64,000 nucleotides of DNA from Darksidea phi (taxonomy: Eukaryota; Ascomycota; Dothideomycetes; Pleosporales; Lentitheciaceae): positions 1 through 64,000 of the forward strand of contig JASJFT010000223.1 in NCBI GenBank assembly GCA_030770425.1. The letters are read 5' to 3'. The translations under genes and the position numbers were made by a program. The notes beneath the pieces were generated by a model. It was not told where the DNA came from, did not search any database, and saw nothing but the letters and a program-made list of their open reading frames with translations. Each line of letters opens with the position of its first letter. The stretch's first letter is position 1. This document shows positions 44,189 to 55,447 of the stretch, piece by piece.

Positions 44189-44838
44189 GCAAGCGAAGGC
44201 AGCCGCTTCGATCTACGCATACGTACTGAGCCATCGCTCGCTACGGCGGAAGGAGAGCAAGGAACAAGCGATTGAGCTATGGGGCAGAAGCAAGCGCTCT
44301 GAGTACGTCTCCAGGTTCAGCCACACTCTCGAGCTTGGGGCGATGAATTCGACGGTCCCATCTCAAACGGGTGCGATGCGTGTTCAGGGCGTGGGTTGTG
44401 TAGAGAAGGGCGCTGGAAGCAGCGCGAAGGGGCGGCGGGTTCGCGTAAAGGAGGACGGCGGCGGGTTCGAGGATGAAATGGCAGCAGTCATGCGTACCAG
44501 AAGTGTCGGCGCGGTTTATCGCATGCTCGGGGCCGCTCGTAGCTCGTCGCACGCGGATGATTACTCCGATGACAACAAGCCTCAGACGTAACACGTAGTA
44601 TGCAGGACACTGAGGTTGCCCGAGCCGGCACAGAAAGGCGTCGGATCATCGCGACAGAACTTGGATGACATTCATCCACCGGAACCGCGCGCGCTTCCCT
44701 GCCGACTTCAGCTAATTCCTCCTGACAAAAGATCTTATATCGCTACGCACTCTTTGTCGATATGCAGGCTTTTGACACGATTAAGAGTGAATGTAATCAA
44801 GATAAATTTGACAACTACAAGACCATGAGGAAGAGGGC

Positions 44839-45219
44839 TTAATGGCTTGCCACTGGTGGAATGAAAGGATTCGTGCGAGACTGCAGCTGTTCGTACATCC
44901 ATTTGGCTTGGGCTATCACCCGCTGTTCTACGCCTTCCAACAATTTCTGATACATTTTTCTCATGCAGTGCTGAAAGAACTTCGTCCACTCTTGCATCTT
45001 TCCGTCCAATTTCTGCTGGCGATTGTTCATTTCGTGTAGCAGAGTTACAGTCTTCTGCAGGCAATTTTCATACTCCTTTAGGTGGGTTTCGACGTCCTGT
45101 AGGCGGATTTTGTTCTTCTTCACCAGAGTTGTGTCTTGATATGCACACTGGCTAGCCACGCGGTTAGAAAAGAAACGCCCACTCAATAGATTCTGCCCCA
45201 CCCAAAATAATGCCACCAA
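44839..45219 (-). CDS. Coiled-coil fragment without its own ATG
   Basis: The frame reads KKNKIRLQDVETHLKEYENC, LQKTVTLLHEMNNRQQKLDG and MQEWTKFFQHCMRKMYQKLL, a strong coiled coil. The upstream end has only a TTG; the first ATG is well inside (MNNRQQ). It may be an exon or the tail of a lost gene. It lies next to a broken NLR-type domain gene on the other strand. Confidence 0.35.
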   Translation of the reverse strand: MVALFWVGQNLLSGRFFSNRVASQCAYQDTTLVKKNKIRLQDVETHLKEYENCLQKTVTLLHEMNNRQQKLDGKMQEWTKFFQHCMRKMYQKLLEGVEQRVIAQAKWMYEQLQSRTNPFIPPVASH

Positions 45220-45779
45220 CTTTCCAACTCAACACAACTCCACAACAGTACTGATATATATATATATTTGATTGCGCAAATTTTCTTCTATGTCTAAAAG
45301 AGGCAAACAAAATTTTAATACACCAAAAAAGGCGCGTATCAGGACTGTATTGATATGGGCGTTTTTCTTCTCACCGCGTGCTAGCATACCCAGATGCACT
45401 GCACGGACCGCACGGCGTCATTTCGTCACATTTCTGCTTTCTTTCGCGACATCGACCACAGACCTACAATCTATGGTCAGGCTCGTAGTTGAATGAATAG
45501 TTAGGAACACATTACGTTCGTGGCACATGGCTTCTTGTATGGATCCGTACCAGGATGGCTGGGATACTGTGTTGCTGGTAGCCAGCTGCTGCTACAGTCA
45601 CTAGCGAAATCGGCTTCCGCCCAAGGGCAGCCGCAACAAAGTTCCGATCGCATGCATTGCACAGCCACAGCCTTGCCAGCTCATCTCAGGTGCGCCCATC
45701 TAGGCACCATCCATGCACTTCTGATCCCGAACCCACTGTTTGGACGGAACGGCCGGATTCCAAGCTGTATGTCGTCGCC

Positions 45780-46577
45780 ATGGCGGTTCCATTCGGATTC
45801 AGCGCGGGCGATATGGCGACGGCGATCAAATTCACCATCTAGGTCGCGAATGCGATGAAAGATACCGGCGGCGCCGCCTCCGACTATCAGCAATCCTTCG
45901 AATATTGGAAAAGCTTTCTGCTGGTCTATCAACAACTGCAGGACATTCATGCCCAATGTGTTGATCCAGGCATTCTCGAGGAGATAAGAGCGCTCGCAGC
46001 CCTGGCCGAAAAACCGGTGCACAGCTACATCAAGGGGATACATACAGACTTTGGCGTATCTTTAACAACGGAAAAATCTCTTCATCGCTGAAGAGGTCAT
46101 TAAGGAAGGCAAAATGGGCTTTCCATGCGTCGGAAAAGGAAGAGAAGATCAGGCAGCATATGATCGCGCGGCTTCAGATGATACAAATCAAGTTTGAGCA
46201 TTTGAACATGTAAGCATCCGTGTGTTGCTTTGGGCTGCGAAGACTGACTGCCTGTGAGGACGGGCATAGATGTCATGAATGATCAGATCATCAAATTACA
46301 GGGACGGCACGACGATTATGTCACGGAGCAACAAACATTCAATGCAACTCTTCTTAACATACTGGGTGAGATCGAACACGCAATGACGCATGATCCTACT
46401 CGGCAGCTTGAACATGCAGCTTCAGGGGGAAGTCAAGAAGGTCGCACTTCATCTTCGGAAGTAGGCGAAAGCCTCGGCCAGAAAGTTCAACACCCATTAC
46501 ACCTCGCGATGAGTCAACCTTGGATTGTCGATGCAGAGATGACGAAGCGTCTGGGCAGCCGTCTTGTCTCAATGTGA
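45780..46577 (+). pseudogene. Fungal NLR-type N-terminal helical domain protein, broken
   Basis: ATG 45780 opens MAVPFGFSAGDMATAIKFTI, then TAG (45840-45842), then VANAMKDTGGAASDYQQSFE and LLVYQQLQDIHAQCVDPGIL. A one-base shift near 46050-46060 is needed to reach SSSLKRSLRKAKWAFHASEK and RQHMIARLQMIQIKFEHLNM. An intron-like GTAAGC...ATAG precedes VMNDQIIKLQGRHDDYVTEQ, and the frame ends at 46577. The FGFSxGD opening followed by a helical bundle ending in AKWAFxxxEE is common at the N-terminus of fungal STAND/NLR-like proteins and related solo proteins. The lesions make it a pseudogene. There is no NACHT or NB-ARC part nearby. Confidence 0.65.
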
Positions 46578-47152
46578 GGGAACAGACCTGGAATTTAATG
46601 CATTCGCTGATGCTGATTGGTTAGCGTCTCACATTTCCTCCGGCACGGGGTCCGCATACTACAACTACTCTAGTAGGCGCTCAGGCAGTAGATGTATTCG
46701 CCGTAGATACTGAAGTGTACAGTCCTTCAATTGTTGCCATGTTTTTGTTCCTGCACGCGCCATGAATGAAACTGCCTCCTATCTGCAACTACTTAACGGG
46801 AGCATGCCGCTGCCCACGTTGGGACAGGTGTATGATGAAGCGTTGAAGGAGGGTTGGGGGAAAGGTGTTAAGGTAAACCACTGGAGCCGGGTATCGTGGA
46901 GGAGAGGTCCACTTTTGAGCGCATCCTATTTCATCGTTTCGCTTGCATTCTTTTTGCATCGTGTTGCGGATTCTTGCGGTCACGATGGATTGGAATATGA
47001 CTTATGAAGTAATGTAGAGTGCTTTCTGATGAGCGAGTACATGTAGCTGAAAAGGACGGAATGGCCTGCAAAGATGTCCTTATCCTGCTTTGTGCGCAAC
47101 GTCTACATACCCATAAGGCTGTGGTTCCTTGAGGGCTTTTGATTTGCCCATT
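46578..47152. other. Intergenic, no accepted gene
   Basis: An 81-codon plus-strand frame at 46762-47007 has a hydrophobic stretch (SASYFIVSLAFFLHRVADSC), but no supporting feature. Otherwise nothing is seen between the broken NLR-type gene and the amidase 3' end. Confidence 0.4.
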
Positions 47153-48979
47153 TCACCTACGCAGAACGGCATCGACCACTTCCACTACGCGAGCTAGCGC
47201 TTCGTCCTCTTGTCTGTTACCCACAAGCTGTACTGTAACCGGGAGGCCTTTGTAGTGTTCCGGGCCCGTGTCTGAAATAATTGGTGAGCGATGCCTCGAC
47301 AGACTAAGCGAAACAATAGCGAACACGGTGTACTTACAAGTGCTGTAGACCCCCCTATCCATTTGGCCGTATTTGGAATTTTCTATTTCGTCTTGGATGT
47401 CAATATCTCGTACCCGGTCGACAGGGATGATGCATGCGGGTGAGTCAAGATAGTTCCACAGGCCTGTGTACGAGATGGATGACCAGATATCGAACGGAAT
47501 GGTAGTGTGCGGCGCTCCAGGCATTAGCAATGCATCTAATTCATGCTCCAGGAATAGATCTTGGTACTGCTGTATGGCTTGATCGCGTCGGTCGAACATG
47601 GCAAAATAATCTTGCACCGTCGGAGGCTCCACGTCCTCGTCTTTCACCAGTCCGGTCATCTGCACAGAGTTTACAAAAGGTTCCCCGCTGGCTTTGATCA
47701 TGGACAAGAGAGGCTGTTGAGATCAATGTCAGTTGTTGTCGTTTGGAGCAGAGGGATAGCGTACCTCGGGTCCACCAATCTTGAAAAATTTGTACAGTTC
47801 TCCAATATGACGATGGACGTCTGGCAATTGGATAGGCACAACTTTGGCACCAGCCGCCCTCAGCTTCTCGGCGGCCATCTTGATGCCTCTGCGAACGGGT
47901 GGATGCGGTGTATGGGTTCCGTCATCCTCGACGATACCAATGGTCAAGTGCTCAACAGGCTTCGGATCAAGGTTCATCCAGGGGAATTTGTGCACTCCAC
48001 TGTCGAACCTCCAAGGCTCAGCGTTCCTCACGGCCTCAAGAAACCTATGAATGTCTCTTGCTGACGTTGCCATAGGCCCAGCCACTGGCTTCACCCCTTC
48101 TATTCCCGGCATTGCGATCTCTGTTTGCCCTTTGTATGGTACTACACCAACCCCGGGACGGAATCCATAGATACCGCAGCAGACGCTCGGGATCCGGATG
48201 CTGCCAGCAATGTCAGTCCCTACACCGAGAATACTTCCACGCAATGCTATTAATGCTCCCTCACCACCCGTGCTGCCGCCAGCAGTTTTGGTTACGTCAT
48301 GCGGGTTGAGAGTCCTTCCAAAGAGGTTGTTGTCCGAATCTGCAGTCATCATTGTCTGCGGGACATTTGTCTTGCAGTAGAGAACTGCTCCAAGCTTGAG
48401 CAACTGGAGCGCAAGGGCACTATGCTCTGAACTCGGGTGGTTCGCCAGACTGACAATGCCGGTGGTCGCGTCTAGCCCGGGAATGCAGAAGCTGTCTTTG
48501 AGAGAAATCGGCATGCCGAACAGAGGTGGTAGTGGACGCCCCGGATCTGATTGCCGCTGTTGATCGAGATGGCGCGCTCGCTCGATGGCTTCCTCGAAAC
48601 AAATCTCGGCCAAACAGTTGACCTGTGATCGATATCAGCTCGGCTGCAACTACTTGACCATCCACTCTCAAAAAGCGATACGTACCAATTGCTGAGCAAT
48701 CGCTGCCCGCTTGCAGAATGCTGTTACGACTTGCTCACAAGTCCATAGGCCGCTCTTCATGCCTTCGATCAACTCCGTGGCGTCGTGGTTTGATGTGATG
48801 TCGACCTCGTCAGGAGTCAAGACGCCACAGGTCTCTGGAATTCCTACCATACTCCGCTTCCCCTGGTACAAGTCTCGAGAAATGCGCCATGCCGTTGGAA
48901 TTTTGGAGTCTCGTGCAATACGTTTTGCGTGTGAAATGGTCTGCCAGCTCGCGGCAGGCGGTGCCGTGTCCTGCAGCAT
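47153..48979 (-). CDS. Amidase signature-family enzyme, 548 aa
   Basis: Four exons (48979-48686, 48622-47765, 47713-47338 and 47271-47153) sum to 549 codons. Introns are 63, 51 and 66 bases. The Ser-cisSer-Lys triad is in place: Lys140 in GMPISLKDSF, cis-Ser215 in TAGGSTGGEGALIAL and nucleophile Ser239 in VGTDIAGSIRIP. These positions and spacings match those of fatty-acid amide hydrolase (142/217/241). There is no signal peptide, so it is probably cytosolic. Relatives are fungal acetamidase/GABA-amidase-type enzymes that release ammonia from amides; the exact substrate is unknown. An MFS transporter and a Zn2Cys6 regulator lie next to it on the same strand. A perfect 20-bp palindrome lies about 140 bases upstream of the ATG. 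Confidence 0.95.
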
Positions 48980-49119
48980 TTTCTATCGTGTGGCTGATGC
49001 TTGACCGGTATAGGCAGTCAATGGGATACGGAGGGATGAAAGCCATGTTTATGCGATAGACGAAATTATTTATCTATCCGAGTCCTGTGTCTAACGGCGT
49101 TAACTGTCTGTTACATGCT

Positions 49120-49139
49120 CGTGCTCAAATTTGAGCACG
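49120..49139. promoter_or_regulatory. Perfect 20-bp palindrome upstream of the amidase
   Basis: CGTGCTCAAATTTGAGCACG reads the same on both strands. It lies 141 bases upstream of the amidase ATG. Dimeric fungal regulators bind such dyads, though Zn2Cys6 factors usually prefer CGG triplets, which are absent here. It could be an operator or chance. Confidence 0.4.
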
Positions 49140-50455
49140 GCTCCCTATTCTGGCAGGTCGACGCACCAAACGGGCCGAGTCTGATGACACGCACGTGAGC
49201 GCCATCTTTCTCCTGAACTGGACGCTAATAAAAGCCGCCATCGCTTTTCAACACACGGTAGGCAGCCAGTATAAACCTTGTTATGGAATGTCCTAGGGCA
49301 AGCAATGCTTTCCACGGCCTACCTATCGCACTATCAGATGCAAGAGCCGGCCTTCAAGTCGTTGTCCCGTGTTGATCAGGCTGGGGCTTGGATAAACTAG
49401 CTTGGATACTTTGCAAGGCCCAGAACGTTGACATGATACTCGTGGACCGGGACACACGTCCGCGCCAAACACCGGCTTTATGCAGTATTTGATTCTGCGC
49501 TCTTCGCGACGGAAGCCCGACGTGTTAAGGCTCTGCGCGAACACAAGCAGGTCGCACCGACGTCACAGCTCGACGCGCGGTCGCGAACTATGCCCGTTCC
49601 AAACAACTGAGCGAACATGAACATGTCAGCCGTCCACAGTCGGTCAAAGAACTCGTCGCGTGTTGGGACATCTCGCGCCAAAAGCACTCAATTACCCGTC
49701 AAAGCAACCAAGCGCCCTCGGTCCGTCCGAAGCGATGAGAGCTTAGAGCCCGCTGGAACACGTAACCACACCATCACTGCAGCAGCTGTTCGTAGCGAAG
49801 GAGAACACGGCCAGTGTGCGCGCGTATTCACGGGCCGGGTTCGGGTTCGCGCAGTCTGCGTGCGCTCTACAACAATAACTTCCTACGACGACGAGGACGC
49901 GATACGCTCCTCGCAATCCACCGTGAATGCATTTTTGGAGTGTAATTGGCACCGATCAACATGCGTTAGTCACGCACTATAGAGGTGTGAGCATAATTCC
50001 ATAGACTCGTGTCCGTCAGGCGTTTGATTGGGTTCTGCGCATCGACGAAAGCCGTAAGCGACGCTAAATGGTTGTCGATTTCTTATCGCAAACTGATAAC
50101 TATGGAAGCTGACCTGAATAATACCACTGTTCGGGTAATCTGGACTGCTTTGGTGTCCCATGGAGTGACGCCAACAAGATCATGATTGACGAGTATTGTT
50201 TGTCGGACTGTCCGGATCAAGAACCTGACATCATTGTAGCTAGAGAATGGGCAGAATTGACAAAAGGTGAAGACATTCATAAGCAAGTACATAAGACCTT
50301 CCGCCGCCAACTTGACTCCAACCACTGTACCTGGAAAGCAGCGGAATCGACAAAGTTAAAGGAGTGGGTAAGCAAGTGCACAAAGCCTTCCGCTGCAAAC
50401 CCGATAGATTGCCCGAACAGCACCATCGTGTCGCAGCCAGCAGTTTAGCAATGCT
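49140..50455. other. 1.3 kb without an accepted gene
   Basis: Several short frames occur, none convincing. A plus-strand frame near 50182-50448 is open for 88 codons. Within it, about 31 bases at 50279-50312 recur at 50369-50402 (AAGCAAGTRCAYAARRCCTTC). No RNA gene was seen. Confidence 0.4.
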
Positions 50456-52252
50456 TTAATTTGCCACTGCAAGCATACCTCGATCACCGATTACTCCCTC
50501 CTCCTCTTGCGCCTTGAGGTACAGATGTGCTGTTCTTATTCGGATCCTCTTTCCAAAGATGACAAAAACAATAAAGAGAGAACCAATGGCCAGAGAAACG
50601 AAGCCAACGAGGATGAACATGTTTTGCAGGTTCATGCCTTTCATCCACGAAGTGAGGGCAAACGGAACCGCAATGCTCAGCGCATTACGAACAAACGAGA
50701 TGCCCACAAAAGCTTCACCGACGAGCTGGACAGGCCATCAGTGTCTTGCTTTCTCAGGAATATGCAGGAAACATACCGCAGGATAAGTATCAATTACCAT
50801 GGTCAGAGCAGCGTCGCTTATGCTGCCTAGCCCGAAACCGAAGAGGCCAAGACCGATCTCAGGATAAATCCAGTGCATACCCTAATGCTCCTGTTAGACT
50901 GATCTGTGGTTGCGCTTGGTTTAGGCTTGATACGTACTCGGTGCGCCGACACCCCAAAGAGTATGATGCCTCCAGCATGAACTACAACTGGAAGCACCAG
51001 CAGGTACAGCCGCATTTCTGGCTCATACCATCCCCCTTTGCGCTTTGCAAACCAAACAATGGCTATGTCGCCAAGCCAGCCGGCATATACTGCCCCGATC
51101 ACATTACCAATTAGTGCTCCGATTCCCATATACCCCAATTCGGCGGGGTTGAAGTTGTAAGGTGGCTTGGAAAACGCGATAGATAAGACAGTACCCGTGA
51201 TAGTCAGCCAAGCGATGCCCGCCGCGAACTGAAGGGCCCCGTACATGACGTGCGGGTATCTCCCAAGCACAAAGAGTGGCATGTAAAAGAGCTTCCACAA
51301 GGACTCGGGCGTTTTGGTAGTCCAGCGGAGCCGTTGTCTCCATGTGTTCATGGGAATCGAAGGATCGATTTGTGTGTGAACCCTTCCAAGCGGCTCGGTA
51401 GTGGTTGTAATGGCGGCATCCTTTTTCTCTTCATCGTCCGATGTATTCGAGGTCGCGCGCATTACAGGATCCATCGAGGCCTGACCCGTAATGGTCGGGA
51501 TATACTTCGTCTCTTCATACGTAAAAACGAACAAAAGCCACAGAATCGAAAAGGCTATTCCGAAGCCGTAATAGACGGCGCGCCATCCCTGGCGCGTCGC
51601 TTGGACACCGCCGGCTATGGGAATGAGGTATGTCTGCAGAGGTGTAAGCAACAGCTCAGGTGCGGGAAGTGTCTGCCATTACCCCCATAATGACTGTACT
51701 CAGATACCACGCATTGGCTCTGCCACGCTGGTGGACGAAGAACATGTCTCCAATGGTCATCATGACACTTGTCTCGTTAGTAGCTCCTGCGAGGCCTGAT
51801 ATGAAATTCGTAAGGTAAAGCTCCGTCACAGTCTTCATCCTCGCGGTCCAAAACGAAGCCGCTGCCAGCGCGAACACAGAGAAGACATAGGTGCTTCTTC
51901 TCCCGAATTTCCTCGTCAACGGGATGATGAAAACGCAGCCCAACGCGAGGCCAATGAAGAGAATAGACAGGGAGTTATTCAGCTGTTGAGGTGACGCGTG
52001 CAACTCGGGCCCGAGCAACTGCCATAGGATGACCTGTATCTGGAGGATGCCGAAGATTGGCAGTATGGTAGCCAGAATCAGCGCGAAATTATAGCATTTG
52101 CGTAACAAGGACCAATTCTGCTGAAGTGTAAGTTGGAGAAAAAAAGAGGGCAAGTGAGCGCCTACCAGAGGATCGTTGGGGTCTGGTGTAGGAGGCGGAT
52201 GAAGCGCCACTCCACCTTCTCGAACGAGTCGTATAGTACCCGGAGGGGTCAT
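50456..52252 (-). CDS. MFS transporter, 531 aa
   Basis: Five exons (52252-52166, 52120-51683, 51633-50938, 50881-50777 and 50725-50456) sum to 532 codons. Introns are 45, 49, 56 and 51 bases. The N-terminus is cytosolic (MTPPGTIRLVREGG). About 12 membrane helices follow, split by a charged central loop (SNTSDDEEKKDAAI). TM2-3 carry LSILFIGLALGCVFIIPLTR and FGRRSTYVFSVFALAAASFW, the MFS loop motif in the form TRKFGRRS. The late half has ELGYMGIGALIGNVIGAVYA and GLGSISDAALTMVIDTYPA. It resembles fungal proton-coupled drug/small-molecule transporters (DHA1-like). Its place between the amidase and a Zn2Cys6 factor suggests import of the amidase substrate or export of a product. The start is uncertain; an upstream open frame exists. 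Confidence 0.9.
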
Positions 52253-52608
52253 CGCGAAGATACACCAGCTTGCCCTGGAAGAGAGGAAATGTTCTCAGAG
52301 GAGACGGCGATGCATCCTCGCAGTCAATGGACGGAATGAAGTTGATATAATCCTTCAGCGGACCGTCTCCGCGATGGGGCCGAGCTGCCAAGGCCCTAGC
52401 TCTCCCCAGATTCGACAGGGGTCAAAGGTGCGTCCAGCTTCCACTTTGGGAAAGCAATGGTGCGGCTGCGGGGCCCCGCCCCATCACAGCTTCGTAACAC
52501 CGGGCGAAGTACGTAGATCAAGAACTCGTATCTTGCGCCTTGCTTAGGCACAGAGCAGGGTCTGGAAGGTCATCATGGACTGCCGAATTTCCATTACGTC
52601 GCTTCCGT

Positions 52609-54121
52609 TTAGAACAAGCCGATCTCCAACCCCTCTTGCCTCGCAAGCTCGTGGATGCAAATGTCATCTTCTCGCTGCCACAGTTTCTCGACGAGTGTCC
52701 AGCAGACATCCACACGTCGAGAGTGCGTGCTGCCCGTGCATTGTCTAAAGTAGCCGCGCACTACTTCTCTCCACTGGGAATTCTCGTCCAGTACACTCTT
52801 CTGTGTTGCGGCAGTGACGATAGGATACTTTCATAGTATCAGCCATGTATAAGTATGAGACAGGATATGATGAGGAGCTTCTCACCAGTAAGACGTTTGT
52901 CCCCATTATCTTTTCATGCTCGATATTGTCGTCGCCCGTCGCTAAAACGGCAGCAATTGAAGCAAGAAGCCGGTTGACAAGATTTGCTGCCGGAGGAACA
53001 TCAGATGCGCTTGGTGCATTGCTAGCATGTGTCTGCGCACGCATGCTGGTAGCGACTAGGACGCCTGCGATGCGATAAGCCTCCCACAAATGGCAGACGA
53101 GCAGAGAGCCAAGCTCCCCTGGCCACTGTAGGAAGCAAAGTGCAGCTTGGGGCTCTTCGATGCGTGCAAAAATGTCCAGAAGGGACCGAGGCAAGTTGCT
53201 GATTGGCTCTATACCTGCCAGTAAGCCCCGCTCAGAATGGCTCTGGGAATCGCGCAAGCGCCGCCATAGATGAAGGCATCGGCGCTGTCGGCCAAGGATA
53301 GAGGTTGGAATGTCCAGGATACCCGCTACCTCGAGCGCGCTTTGCGCGAATGGTGACCAATCGCAAAATGGATGACTCGCCATAGCCCTGAAACATATCT
53401 TATCCAGGGCATCCAGGTGCATAGTGTACGGCGTGCCTCGAAGTATGCCCACAGTGCAGAGGAACACGCCAGCATGGAGACTCCCGTCTTGCAGTTGGCC
53501 CTGGGCCTGCTCAAGCTCGCGTCGAAAATGAACGAGTGCCAGGTCGTAATAATGCAGGAATTGCAGACTATCTCCCTGAAGAAGGAATGTCTGGATCGCA
53601 GCGCAGATGGCAAGCAATGAAGTAGACGTGTTCTCTATGCCGGCTGGGAAAGCGATAAGTGGACAGTCCTCGCTTCGGCCGCAGATTAGAAATGTCTGGC
53701 CATGTTCAATGAATTGCGAGAAGAGGAGCCGTGCTTGCGCAACGTCGAACACGCGACAGCTTTGCCCGCTCTCAATCCCATCATCAACCAGATCCGAAGT
53801 CGGCGGCGACGGCTCGTCTATGCTTTCGGTTGGGCTTGGCTTGTGGGCGGTGGAGCCATCCGTAGCCTCTTCAACCCGTCTTGCATTTCGCAAGACATCG
53901 CGTTTTCTTCCTCTAGTTTGCTTGGAGACGTTCTGAGGATCAGGAACTGCGGCGCCGATGAGATAGCCGCGTGAGGCAACGCCCACACCCCACTGTAGCC
54001 GCGTGTCGTAGCCCTCACAAACAACGTGACGGCTAATGCAGCGTTGACAAGAAGGTCGCTCTTCGTCGCATTTTCGCCGAATTCGCTTGCAGTTCCAGCA
54101 CCCACCGCGTGAACGCGACAT
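52609..54121 (-). CDS. Zn2Cys6 transcription factor, 484 aa
   Basis: Two exons (54121-52886 and 52827-52609) sum to 485 codons with a 58-base intron. The binuclear zinc cluster starts at residue 8: GCWNCKRIRRKCDEERPSC then RCISRHVVC, Cys 8, 11, 18, 25, 28 and 35, the classic C-x2-C-x6-C-x6-C-x2-C-x6-C. A Ser/Pro-rich linker follows, then the fungal transcription-factor middle region (VAQARLLFSQFIEHG, ELEQAQGQLQDGSLHAGVFL, WPGELGSLLVCHLWEAYRIA). The C-terminus, reached only after splicing, ends CWTLVEKLWQREDDICIHEL. It is nuclear and probably controls neighbouring genes; the amidase and transporter are candidates by adjacency only. Confidence 0.94.
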
Positions 54122-54496
54122 GGGAATGTATGCGGAGTCCTCCGACGGGGCCGGTGTGGGGAATGGGGGTCAGGAACGACGGAAGAAAATCACGCAACTC
54201 TCTGCACGCTAAAAACCCGCACCCAACGCACGGGCTCGCGCGCCGCACGCTTTTCGGCTATTTCCACCTATAACTTTCGAAGCTATAATTAGAGCGCTCC
54301 GTATTTGTTTTAGAATTGCACAGTGGAGCCTCTTTTGTAAGATACAGCTATCTATGTATACCGAATAAGTAGCAGCCATTCGTCAAACTCGCGGAATAAC
54401 CCAACAAAAAACCCCTAAGAACCCTGGCGACAAAGAATGGACAACTGAGTCAATCAATTCATATGTAACTCTACTATACTTCGTTGAATCCCTAAA

Positions 54497-55447
54497 CTAC
54501 AAGCCCAGAAAATCCATATCATCTGCCGCAATAATGGGGATGTCGTGGCCGTATTTTGGATTGTACACTCCTTTCACCTGTGTTCCCCATAGATACGTGG
54601 TATATCCTTGCTGGGGCGTGTTTGGCTTTGTTTGCGTTGGGGTAGTGCTAAGGCCAAATACACCCGTCCATTGCTTGATGGTCTCGTTGTAGTTGTTGGA
54701 GTTTAGGGTGGTATCGCTGCCTCCATGCACTATCATCATTCGCGGGCGGGCGCCATTATATCCCGGATCCATATTCTTTACCACCGTTGCCCATGCCTCT
54801 GGCGTGTTGCGCACTTTGCCGCCCGCGCAGGTACCATTCCAAGCATTGACCTGGTTTGTCGCACTGACGAAGCATCCAGCCGGGACACCGGAGTGGGCGA
54901 TGACCGCATTGAAAAGCTCGGGATATGTAGCAGCCATGACATTCTACAACAAGTGAGTATAATTGCCCGAGGTCGCCTTTTTAACTGTACTTACTGCCAT
55001 CATCGCACCAGACGATGCGCCAACTAGGAAGACCCTCTTTGGATCCGCTTTGTATTTGTCCAAGGAATATGTGACCATATTTGCAATCGAATTGCTGTTT
55101 CCGCCCCCGCCATGCGTCAGGGTTGCTTTGGACGATACGTCAAAGCAAGTACCGGAATATGGCGACTCGGGGTATATCGCAATATATCCTTTCTGGTCGG
55201 CGAGCGAAGCGTACGGGGTGCTCCGAAAGAAGGATTGCGCCGTTCCTTGGCAGTGATGCACCGCAACGAGTATCGCAGGGTTCGGCTTGACGTTATTCGG
55301 GACGTAAATGTACATCTTGACATTGGTAGGGTTGGAACCGAAATTGGTGACCTGTTGGAGCGATGCGCGGGGCTGCAGCCTTGGAACGGCGCTTTCGCCC
55401 ACTCCGGCCAGACAGGTCAAGACGTGAGCGACTCGAGAAAGCTTCAT
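54497..55447 (-). CDS. Secreted CE1-type esterase (acetyl xylan / PHB-depolymerase-like), 299 aa
   Basis: Two exons (55447-54995 and 54943-54497) with a 51-base intron join GAMMA to NVMAATYPEL and sum to 300 codons. A signal peptide is likely (MKLSRVAHVLTCLAGVGESA). The nucleophile elbow is VGASSGAMM with Ser145. Oxyanion-side HHCQGTAQSFF and the Gly-rich THGGGGNSNSI are typical of the fungal acetyl xylan esterase/feruloyl esterase family with PHB-depolymerase annotation. An IVHGGSDTTLN loop carries the likely Asp, and the C-terminal KYGHDIPI the likely His. There is no carbohydrate-binding module. It probably removes acetyl or feruloyl groups from xylan outside the cell. Confidence 0.92.

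Noticed and set aside
44169..44591. 140-codon plus-strand frame
   Set aside because: It overlaps the 5' end of a minus-strand pseudogene and has no recognised motif or splice partner.
45252..45268. TA microsatellite as a promoter
   Set aside because: It is a short (TA)n run with no gene start at the proper distance.
49617..49982. 121-codon plus-strand frame MNMSAVHSRSKNSS
   Set aside because: Composition is random-looking (many Arg, Ser, Thr), with no domain and no support.
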